Assembly (NCBI RefSeq): GCF_014198245.1
Contig: NZ_JACIHE010000005.1
Span: 310,001-374,000 of the forward strand
From: Bradyrhizobium sp. cir1
GTDB taxonomy: Bacteria; Pseudomonadota; Alphaproteobacteria; Rhizobiales; Xanthobacteraceae
DNA length: 64,000 nt
Direction: 5' to 3'
Shown here: piece after piece, positions 57,653 through 64,000 of the stretch
How the letters are laid out: the number at the start of each line of letters is the position of its first letter
Position numbering within the stretch: position 1 is the stretch's first letter
Notes under the pieces: model-generated
The model's input: the letters and a program-made list of their open reading frames with translations, nothing else
Databases searched by the model: none
Told to the model about the DNA's origin: nothing
Made by a program: the position numbers and the translations under genes

Positions 57653-60568
57653 CTACCTCTTCTTCCACCCACCCCGTCTTTCGGGCGCCCCACCCGTCGA
57701 CTTCGGAGCCGGCCCGAACTCCGGCCCCGACTGCCTCGAATCCGTCGGCTGAATGATCCGGCTGGTGCTGCCGAACGGCTTTGACGGCAGCGTCTGGTTG
57801 GCGCGGTAGGGCAGGGATTCCGGGCCGTGCATCTCGTCGAGATGCGGCTTGTGCACCTTCGAGCCGCTGCCGCCGCCGCTCGCCTTCAGCGCGGAGCTCA
57901 CGGTCTTTTTCTTCATGGCGCTCACCGGCAAATTCGCGGCGTCGCCGTACTTCTTCGTGCCCGCATAGGCGCCGGCCTTGCCCGCGACCGCGCGCTGTTT
58001 TGCGGTGGGATCGTCCACCACCGCAAGCTCCGTCGCGCGCAGGCGCTTGACTTCGTCGCGGAGGCGGGCGGCTTCCTCGAAGTTCAAATCGGCGGCGGCC
58101 TCGCGCATGCGCGTTTCCAGATCGGCGAGCACGGCTTCGAAATTGTGGCCGATCGAGATGACGTCGTCGGTCATGTCGTGGCCGCCGACCTCGACCAGCA
58201 CGTGGTCGCGCTCGTAGACCGAGTTGAGGATGTCGCCGATCTGCTTCTTCACGCTCTCCGGCGTGATGCCGTTGGCGGTGTTGTACTCGACCTGCTTCTC
58301 GCGGCGGCGGTTGGTCTCGGCGATGGCGCGCTCCATCGAGCCGGTCATCTGGTCGGCGTAGAGGATCACCTTGCCGTCGACGTTGCGCGCGGCGCGGCCG
58401 ATGGTCTGGATCAGCGAGGTCTCGCTGCGCAAAAAGCCTTCCTTGTCGGCGTCGAGGATCGCGACCAGCGCGCATTCGGGAATGTCGAGGCCTTCGCGCA
58501 GCAGGTTGATGCCGACCAGCGCGTCGAAGGCACCGAGACGGAGGTCGCGGATGATCTCGATGCGCTCGATGGTGTCGATGTCGCTGTGCATGTAGCGGAC
58601 ACGGATGCCCTGCTCATGCAGATATTCGGTGAGATCCTCCGCCATGCGTTTTGTGAGCACCGTGATGAGCGAGCGATAGCCCGCTTGCGCGGTGGCGCGG
58701 ACCTCGCCGACGAGATCGTCGACCTGGGTGCGGGCGGGGCGGATGTCGACGGGCGGATCGATCAGTCCGGTCGGGCGGATGACCTGCTCGACGAACACGC
58801 CGCCGCTCTCGTTCAGCTCCCAGCCGCTCGGCGTCGCCGACACCGCGACGGTCTGCGGCCGCATCATGTCCCACTCCTCGAAGCGGAGCGGGCGGTTGTC
58901 CATGCAGGAGGGCAGACGGAAGCCGTATTCCGCCAGCGTCGCCTTGCGGCGGAAGTCGCCGCGGAACATGGCGCCGATCTGCGGGATGGTGACGTGGCTC
59001 TCGTCGGCGAAGATCAGCGCGTTGTCGGGGACATATTCGAACAGCGTCGGCGGCGGCTCGCCGGGGCGGCGTCCGGTGAGGTAGCGCGAATAGTTCTCGA
59101 TGCCGGCACAGCTCCCCGTCGCCTCCATCATCTCGAGATCGAAGGTGGTGCGCTGCTCCAGCCGCTGCGCTTCCAGCAGGCGCCCCTGGTCGTGGAGCTG
59201 GTCGAGCCGCTGCTTCAACTCGAACTTGATCGACTTGATCGCCTGCACCAGCGTCGGTCGCGGCGTCACATAGTGCGAGTTGGCGTACATCTTGATGAAT
59301 TCGAGCTCGTCCTGCTTGTGGCCGGTGAGCGGATCGAACTCCTCGATGGCCTCGATGGTGTCGCCGAACAGGTTCACGCGCCAGGCGCGGTCTTCATAGT
59401 GGGCCGGGAAGATGTCGATGATGTCGCCCCTGACACGGAAGGTACCGCGGGTAAAGTCGGCCTGGGTGCGCTTGTACTGTAGCGCTACGAGGTCGGCGAT
59501 GAGCTGGCGCTGGTCGATGCGCTCGCCCTTCTTCAGCGCGAAGGTCATCGCGGTATAGGTCTCGACCGAGCCGATACCGTAGATGCAGGACACCGACGCC
59601 ACGATGATGACGTCGTCGCGCTCCAGCAGCGCGCGCGTCGCCGAGTGGCGCATGCGGTCGATCTGCTCGTTGATGGAGGAGTCCTTCTCGATGTACGTGT
59701 CCGTGCGCGGGACATACGCTTCCGGCTGATAGTAGTCGTAATACGAGACGAAATATTCGACCGCGTTGTCAGGGAAGAAGTTCTTGAACTCGCCATAGAG
59801 CTGGGCGGCGAGCGTCTTGTTCGGCGCCAGGATCAGCGCCGGGCGCTGCGTCGCCTCGATCACCTTGGCCATGGTGTAGGTCTTGCCGGAGCCGGTGACC
59901 CCTAACAGCACCTGCGAGCGGTCGTTGCGCTCGATGCCCTCGACCAGCTCGGCGATCGCGGTCGGCTGGTCGCCGCGCGGCTCGTAGGATGACTTGATCT
60001 CGAAGCGCACGCCGCCTTCGGACTTTTCCGGGCGCGGCGGCCGGTGCGGCGTCCACACTTTCATGGAGCCGTCGTTCTTGCGGAACTCCGGGCGGCCCTC
60101 GCGGATCAGCGACTCCAGCGCCTCCGCGGTCGCCTTGACGCCGAGCGCCTCCATCTTGTTGCGCGGCGGACGCGCCAGCGCTTCCGCATCGTCCTCTTCG
60201 GTGGGCAGACCGAGCTGGCGGGCCAGTTCCGGATCGAGCGTCGGGATCGTGGCGGCGGTGCCGTAATTGGCCTGCGGCGCCTCGTCCAGTCCCGCCGGGC
60301 GGTCGCTCGGAAACTCCTTCGGCGTCGAGGCCCTCGCGCGATGCGCGGCGGCCTCGCCGCCGGCGCGGCGGTCGCGCGAATTGTCCGGCGGCGGCTGCAG
60401 GCCGGTGCCCGAGCCAAGCCCGGCATCGCCGCGGTTGATCGCGGGATTGAGCAATTCGGCCAGCGCCGGCCCGATCGGCTGCACGTCAGGCCGATGTGCC
60501 TTCGAGTTGGGGGCCTTGGTTTTGGGGGATTTGCCGGACTTTTCGGAGGATGCAGGTTTCTTCGCCAT
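57653..60568 (-). CDS. uvrB: UvrABC excinuclease subunit B (with long N- and C-terminal extensions)
   Basis: A 971-residue damage-binding helicase-like ATPase, against about 670 in E. coli. An N-terminal extension of about 185 residues (basic, Pro/Ala-rich, low complexity) precedes the core. Walker A is [16 protein letters not shown] (about 220). The beta-hairpin segment [17 protein letters not shown] and helicase motif VI (QTIGRAARN) are intact. The UVR UvrC-binding domain ([16 protein letters not shown]) is at about 840, followed by an unstructured basic tail of about 115 residues ending RRGGWKKR. The 3' end is 100 bases upstream of the methyltransferase start. Confidence 0.96.
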   Translation of the reverse strand: MAKKPASSEKSGKSPKTKAPNSKAHRPDVQPIGPALAELLNPAINRGDAGLGSGTGLQPPPDNSRDRRAGGEAAAHRARASTPKEFPSDRPAGLDEAPQANYGTAATIPTLDPELARQLGLPTEEDDAEALARPPRNKMEALGVKATAEALESLIREGRPEFRKNDGSMKVWTPHRPPRPEKSEGGVRFEIKSSYEPRGDQPTAIAELVEGIERNDRSQVLLGVTGSGKTYTMAKVIEATQRPALILAPNKTLAAQLYGEFKNFFPDNAVEYFVSYYDYYQPEAYVPRTDTYIEKDSSINEQIDRMRHSATRALLERDDVIIVASVSCIYGIGSVETYTAMTFALKKGERIDQRQLIADLVALQYKRTQADFTRGTFRVRGDIIDIFPAHYEDRAWRVNLFGDTIEAIEEFDPLTGHKQDELEFIKMYANSHYVTPRPTLVQAIKSIKFELKQRLDQLHDQGRLLEAQRLEQRTTFDLEMMEATGSCAGIENYSRYLTGRRPGEPPPTLFEYVPDNALIFADESHVTIPQIGAMFRGDFRRKATLAEYGFRLPSCMDNRPLRFEEWDMMRPQTVAVSATPSGWELNESGGVFVEQVIRPTGLIDPPVDIRPARTQVDDLVGEVRATAQAGYRSLITVLTKRMAEDLTEYLHEQGIRVRYMHSDIDTIERIEIIRDLRLGAFDALVGINLLREGLDIPECALVAILDADKEGFLRSETSLIQTIGRAARNVDGKVILYADQMTGSMERAIAETNRRREKQVEYNTANGITPESVKKQIGDILNSVYERDHVLVEVGGHDMTDDVISIGHNFEAVLADLETRMREAAADLNFEEAARLRDEVKRLRATELAVVDDPTAKQRAVAGKAGAYAGTKKYGDAANLPVSAMKKKTVSSALKASGGGSGSKVHKPHLDEMHGPESLPYRANQTLPSKPFGSTSRIIQPTDSRQSGPEFGPAPKSTGGAPERRGGWKKR

Positions 60569-60672
60569 GGGGCGAATATGGGACGAGTCCGCCCCTCAGA
60601 AAAGGGCGAATGCCCGGCCATGCTCAGGCTGCTGACAGCAGGTTGGCAGCAGGCCTGTCGCCGTTCCAGCGC

Positions 60673-60906
60673 TCATGCCGCCGGCAGCGGTCCGTCGTCG
60701 TCCTCGACCGCCTGGCGCGGCTTCAGGACGTCGAGATGGATGCCGCCGCAATCGGTGCAGCGCATGGTCCAGTACTCGCATCCGGCGCGGCCGCCGATCA
60801 CGCGGAGCACGGTGAGATCGCCGTCGCAGTCGGGGCATTTCGACAGCACCGATCGGGCGTAGGATCGGGCCAGCGGCTGGGTCTCTTCGATCTCGATAGA
60901 CGACAT
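60673..60906 (-). CDS. Small zinc-ribbon protein
   Basis: A 77-residue protein with two CxxC pairs (KCPDCDGDL and RCTDCGGIH) about 25 residues apart, an apparent four-Cys zinc site. The rest is polar (SIEIEETQPLARSYARS at the start, acidic end). GAGG lies 8 bases before the ATG at 60906; a GTG at 60909 is also possible. It might bind nucleic acid or be a structural zinc protein. No family name is assigned. Confidence 0.6.
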   Translation of the reverse strand: MSSIEIEETQPLARSYARSVLSKCPDCDGDLTVLRVIGGRAGCEYWTMRCTDCGGIHLDVLKPRQAVEDDDGPLPAA

Positions 60907-60945
60907 CACCGGTTCCTCGTTTCACGCCGCGCTGTGTTGAAAGGC

Positions 60946-61170
60946 CTATTCGTCGTCGCGGTCGGCGCGCCGGCGGAAGCGATCGATGTGGTGCTTGGCG
61001 TCGGCGATCGCGGCGTCCTGGTCGGGCCAGGCGAAGCCGACCTCCATGGCCGGAAACAGCACGCCGTCGATGGCTAACGGGCTGAAATCGGCGCGCCGGA
61101 TGCGGGCGTGCCACAGCCCCTTGCCAGCTTCGAAGGATTCGATGTCAAAGCCGTCGTAGAGGGTCGTCAT
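60946..61170 (-). CDS. Small hypothetical protein
   Basis: A 74-residue soluble protein (MTTLYDGFDIESFEAGKG, then LWHARIRRADFSPL and VGFAWPDQDAAIADAKHHIDRFRRRADRDDE). GGGGA is 6 bases before the ATG at 61170. Composition and an intact ribosome site support coding. No family recognised. It and the zinc-ribbon gene are the only genes between uvrB and the LysR gene on this strand. Confidence 0.6.
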   Translation of the reverse strand: MTTLYDGFDIESFEAGKGLWHARIRRADFSPLAIDGVLFPAMEVGFAWPDQDAAIADAKHHIDRFRRRADRDDE

Positions 61171-61283
61171 TGCTAGTCCCCAAAGTGGTCCGTACGTGTC
61201 TTGTTGGAGGGGCAAGGGACCACGTTCGCGGATTTTGGGATGTGAAGCCGTTCACACGGGGCCGGCTTTTTTGACCCGCAGCG

Positions 61284-62201
61284 TCAGTTCCGCGCGGAAC
61301 TGCGGCCGGCGCGCCGCACGGGACGGGCCGCGGGTTCCGATGCCGCGCGCATGATCCAGCGGCGGAACGCGGCGAAGTCGCGCTGCTCGGTCTGGAAGCT
61401 GCGATAGAGCAGGTACCAGCGCATGCCCTTAGGGACGGAGAGGTCGAACGGGGCGACCAGCCGCCCGGCGGCGAGATCGTCGTCGATATAGGGCCGGATC
61501 CCCATGGCGATGCCGAGCCCGTCGGCGGCGGCCTGCAGCGCCTGGCCGTAGAACTGGAACTCCGGTCCGCGCGCGTTGATGCGCGCAAGGCCGGCGGCCT
61601 TCAGCCAGATCGGCCAGTCCTCGGGCGAGTGCGCGACGCGGATCAGGCTGGGTCCCCTGAGATCGGCCGGTCGCTTCAATGAAGCGGCGAGGCGGGGCAC
61701 GCAGACCGGCGTGAGGTCGCCGGCAAACAGCGGCTCGGCGACGAGGCCGGGCCAATCGCCGGTGCCGAGCTTGATGCCGCAATTCCAGTCCTCGCCGAAC
61801 GGCACCAGCGCGCCGCCGGTGGTGAAGCGCACCTCGATGTCGGGCTCCTCGCTGCGAAACTCCGACAGCCGCGGGATCAGCCAGCGCATCGCAAAGGTGT
61901 GGCCGACGCCGATGGTGAGCACGCGGACGCTGGAGGGCGCCGTCACCTGCGCGGTCAGGCTTGCCAGCGCGTCGAAGATCGGCGTCAGCCCGCTCTGATA
62001 GGCGCGGCCGGCCTGCGTCAGCACCAGGCGGTTGGCCTTGCGCTCGAACAGCGCGACGCCGAGCCGCTCTTCCAGCAGATGCACCATGCGGCTGACGGCG
62101 GCCGCCGACACGCTGAGTTCGAGCCCGGCCGCAGCAAAGCTGCCGGTCCGCGCCGCCGCCTCGAATGCCTTGATGCCGTTGAGAAACAGCAGCCGCCGCA
62201 A
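61284..62201 (-). CDS. LysR-family transcriptional regulator
   Basis: A 305-residue LysR-type regulator of the GcvA-like group. The winged helix-turn-helix is LNGIKAFEAAARTGSFAAAGLELSVSAAAVSRMV-type at about 8-42, followed by the effector domain (VRVLTIGVGHTFAMRWLIPRLSEF). There is no ATG at the family start position; a TTG at 62201 with AAGGG 8 bases upstream gives the standard opening RRLLFLNGIKAFE. It is divergent from the TSUP transporter across a 350-base region with a repeat. It may regulate that transporter. Confidence 0.85.
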   Translation of the reverse strand: MRRLLFLNGIKAFEAAARTGSFAAAGLELSVSAAAVSRMVHLLEERLGVALFERKANRLVLTQAGRAYQSGLTPIFDALASLTAQVTAPSSVRVLTIGVGHTFAMRWLIPRLSEFRSEEPDIEVRFTTGGALVPFGEDWNCGIKLGTGDWPGLVAEPLFAGDLTPVCVPRLAASLKRPADLRGPSLIRVAHSPEDWPIWLKAAGLARINARGPEFQFYGQALQAAADGLGIAMGIRPYIDDDLAAGRLVAPFDLSVPKGMRWYLLYRSFQTEQRDFAAFRRWIMRAASEPAARPVRRAGRSSARN

Positions 62202-62329
62202 ATGCAAGACCCTTGTGCAATACCCTCAGGAAAGCTGATGCCAGGGCAAGATAACTCAGTTTGCGCTGGCGGGGCAAGCGAGGCACAAGAATGAGAGTAA
62301 TTCCAAGTTGTGTTTCGAGGCAGCCACCG

Positions 62330-62505
62330 CGATCTTCGCCTCTCCCCGCCTGCGGGGAGAGGCCGGAATTTGCGAGAGCAAATTCCGGGTGAGGGGGACT
62401 CTCCGCGAGTCTCACTCTCGCCGTGATCGCGGATGCAGCCCCTCACCCCACCCTCTCAGGGCGAGCTACGCTCGTCCCGACCCCGTAAGAACGGGGCGAG
62501 GGAGT
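62330..62505. repeat. Palindromic repeat in the LysR/TSUP divergent region
   Basis: CTCTCCCCGCCTGCGGGGAGAG and CAAATTCCGGG/CCGGAATTTG are clear hairpins, plus GGAGACTCTCGCG-type parts. It is a variant of the CTCCCGCAAGGGGAG family. The region 62202-62550 has no gene besides this. Confidence 0.65.
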
Positions 62506-62550
62506 GAAGCAGTCTGCGTCCCTTACTTGCTACCGCAGGAGAATCCTCTC

Positions 62551-63330
62551 GTGACGCCCATCATGATCGCTGCCCTTGGATTGCTGATGGTCGCCACCGC
62601 GTTCCTGTCGGGCCTGTTCGGCATGGCGGGCGGGCTGATCCTGATCGGCGTGCTGCTGGCCCTGATGCCGCTGCCGACCGCGATGGTGCTGCATGCGATC
62701 ACGCAGATGGCCTCGAACGGCTGGCGCGCGTTTTTGTGGCGAGCGCATATCCGCTGGCGGCCGGTCGCGAACTACATGGTCGGCGCTGCCGTTGCGCTCG
62801 CGGCCTGGTCGCTCACCCGCTACGTGCCGGACAAGCCGACGGCGCTGCTCTTGCTCGGCGTCACCCCGTTCATGGCGCGGCTGCTGCCGGCGAACATCAA
62901 GCCGGACCCCGACAGGCTCTGGCAGGGCACCGTCTATGGCACGATCTGCATGGGCCTGATGCTGATGACCGGCGTCTCCGGCCCGCTGCTCGACACCTTC
63001 TTCCTCGGCGGCGATTTCGGCCGGCGCGAGAAGGTGGCGACGAAAGCAATGTGCCAGCTCGTCAGCCATTTCACCAAGCTGATCTATTTCGGCGGCATCA
63101 TCGACCAGGCCGCGAGCCTCGATCCCGTGCTCGCCGGCGTTGCCATTGCAGCCTCGATGCTCGGCACCACGCTGGCACGGCGCATCCTCGAAGCCATGAC
63201 CGACCAGCAATTCATCGCCTGGTCCAACAAGCTGATCACCACCATCGCCTGCTACTACATCGCCTATGGCGGCTGGCTGCTGGTTCGTACCCCCGTGCTG
63301 GCCGCTTTCGACAAGGGAGGTTTGCAATGA
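62551..63330 (+). CDS. TSUP-family (TauE/SafE-like) permease
   Basis: A 259-residue membrane protein with about eight helices, of the sulfite/organosulfonate exporter family. The family's N-terminal GLLMVATAFLSGLFGMAGGLILIG and the LHAITQMASNGWRAFLWR loop are present. The start is GTG at 62551 with AGGAG 9 bases upstream; the first ATG in frame is at 62563. The carried compound is unknown. It overlaps the next gene by 4 bases (ATGA). Confidence 0.85.
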   Translation: MTPIMIAALGLLMVATAFLSGLFGMAGGLILIGVLLALMPLPTAMVLHAITQMASNGWRAFLWRAHIRWRPVANYMVGAAVALAAWSLTRYVPDKPTALLLLGVTPFMARLLPANIKPDPDRLWQGTVYGTICMGLMLMTGVSGPLLDTFFLGGDFGRREKVATKAMCQLVSHFTKLIYFGGIIDQAASLDPVLAGVAIAASMLGTTLARRILEAMTDQQFIAWSNKLITTIACYYIAYGGWLLVRTPVLAAFDKGGLQ

Positions 63331-63557
63331 GCGAGACTGCCGATCCGCTGGTGCTGGATTTCGTCGAATGGGTCGCACGCGAGCCACGCGCCTATGCCGA
63401 GGTGATCGCGACCTGGAAGACCTCGTGCCCGCGCCTCACCATCTGGGAAGACGCCGCCGACCGCGGCTACGTCGCGCGCGAGACGCTGCCGGGCGTGGGG
63501 CTGGTCATCGCGGTGACGGAAGGCGGCGAGAGGCTGCTGCGCACCAACGGGCGGTGA
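63327..63557 (+). CDS. Small protein coupled to the TSUP permease
   Basis: A 76-residue protein (MSETADPLVLDFVEWVARE, RAYAEVIATWKTSCPRLTIW, EGGERLLRTNGR). GGGAGG is 6 bases before the ATG, which overlaps the stop of the permease. A short helix-rich domain of this type with an amphipathic WEDAADRGYVAR segment is common near rhizobial transporters from my recollection; no function is known. Confidence 0.65.
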   Translation: MSETADPLVLDFVEWVAREPRAYAEVIATWKTSCPRLTIWEDAADRGYVARETLPGVGLVIAVTEGGERLLRTNGR

Positions 63558-63580
63558 CGCGCACTGCCGCCTCCACATCG

Positions 63581-63695
63581 TCATTGCGAGCGCCAGCGAA
63601 GCAATCCAGAATGCTTCCGCGGCGGCAGTCTGGATTGCTTCGTCGCATCTGTGCAAAATTGCTCTGCAATTTTGTCACGAGCTCCTCGCAATGAC
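63581..63695. repeat. Palindromic repeat, CGTCATTGCGAG family, copy 2 with a nested palindrome
   Basis: Outer arms CGTCATTGCGAGC and CTCGCAATGACG, inner GAAGCAATCCAGA and TCTGGATTGCTTC, as in copy 1, but an extra palindrome CAAAATTGCTCTGCAATTTTG is inserted near 63653-63674. Confidence 0.8.
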
Positions 63696-63718
63696 GGAGC
63701 ATGAGGAGGCCGCCAACC

Positions 63719-64000
63719 ATGTCACTCAAACTCTTCGAGCTCGTCGGCACTGACGCCGCACGCCCGTTCAGCCCGTATTGCTGGCGCACGCGGATGGCGC
63801 TGGCGCATAAGGGTCTATCGGCGGAGACGCTGCCCTGGCGCTTCACCGAGAAGAGCGCGATCGCGCCGCACGGCTCGGAGAGGGTCCCGGTGCTGCTGCA
63901 TCACGACAAGCCGGTGGTCGATTCCTGGACCATCGCGAATTATCTCGATGACAATTTCCCGGATCGCCCGTCGCTGTTCGGCGGCGAGGGCGGCCGCGCC
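63719..64000 (+). CDS. Glutathione S-transferase, N-terminal part (gene runs off the right edge)
   Basis: The first 94 residues of a GST. The thioredoxin-like domain is visible: LFELVGTDAARPFSPYCWRTRMALAHKG, SERVPVLLHHDKPVVDSWTIANYLDD with the glutathione-contacting VPVL and DSWTI (in place of the usual DS-xxI). GAGGAGG lies 10 bases before the ATG at 63719. The substrate-binding alpha domain is outside the window. Conjugation target is unknown. Confidence 0.88.
   Translation, partial: MSLKLFELVGTDAARPFSPYCWRTRMALAHKGLSAETLPWRFTEKSAIAPHGSERVPVLLHHDKPVVDSWTIANYLDDNFPDRPSLFGGEGGRA

Noticed and set aside
57827..59482. Open frame of 551 codons opposite uvrB
   Set aside because: Antisense to an intact uvrB with all helicase motifs; no motif of its own.
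1..64000. tRNA or rRNA genes
   Set aside because: No T-loop GGTTCRANTCC motif with a fitting cloverleaf and no rRNA-like conserved segments were recognised by eye; a tRNA scan would be needed to be certain.

Overview
The window is a GC-rich chromosomal segment of an alphaproteobacterium, most likely Bradyrhizobium or a close Nitrobacteraceae relative. I infer this from the gene families and gene order (ribF-ileS-lspA, moaE-moaD-pgsA-uvrC, lgt-midA-pgeF, rplY-pth-ychF, marR-ompR-envZ next to ilvE), from a decameric-type RibH2 behind an FMN riboswitch, and from several families of long palindromic intergenic repeats. No rRNA, tRNA, integrase, transposase or CRISPR array was recognised.

Region by region. 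1-5 kb: the 5' part of mutL, a ribbon-helix-helix protein and a minus-strand operon for a periplasmic GMC-type dehydrogenase (cytochrome c, VOC protein, Tat-exported small subunit, FAD subunit). 5-14.3 kb: arfB, then a long minus-strand run ribF, ileS, lspA, an exported protein and two coupled M16 peptidase homologues. 14.5-20.6 kb: a CheY-like regulator, a HAD phosphatase, a membrane protein with a degenerate EAL domain, a methyltransferase, and a BrkB-family protein coupled to a small membrane protein. 20.6-26.2 kb: prmB, moaE, moaD, pgsA, uvrC, an Omp25-like barrel with a perfect CtrA box upstream, and a cold-shock gene with a hairpin-rich leader. 26.5-32.7 kb: rlmJ, RNase T2, exported small proteins and the marR/ompR/envZ-like regulatory operon. 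33-41.4 kb: ilvE, hisS (with a compositionally foreign internal patch), a tautomerase, a thioesterase, proC, a YbjN protein, the FMN riboswitch with ribH2, and prs. 41.6-48.7 kb: a lipoprotein, lgt/midA/pgeF, ubiK, rplY, an atypical-composition pth, ychF and a DUF4282 protein. 48.8-55 kb: MaoC-like genes and several small membrane or exported proteins. 55-57.6 kb: an AT-richer island of three overlapping genes (D12-class adenine methyltransferase, four-helix membrane protein, DGQHR/DndB-like protein). 57.6-64 kb: uvrB, two tiny genes, a LysR regulator divergent from a TSUP transporter, and the start of a glutathione S-transferase.

Most genes are housekeeping: protein synthesis and ribosome maintenance (ileS, hisS, rplY, pth, prmB, arfB, rlmJ, ychF), nucleotide-excision and mismatch repair (uvrB, uvrC, mutL), lipoprotein processing (lgt, lspA), flavin and molybdopterin biosynthesis. 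The part that stands out as accessory is the 55-57.6 kb operon, a candidate DNA-modification or phage-defence module. Two in-place composition anomalies (hisS middle, pth) suggest that segments of core tRNA-related genes were replaced by recombination with a divergent donor.
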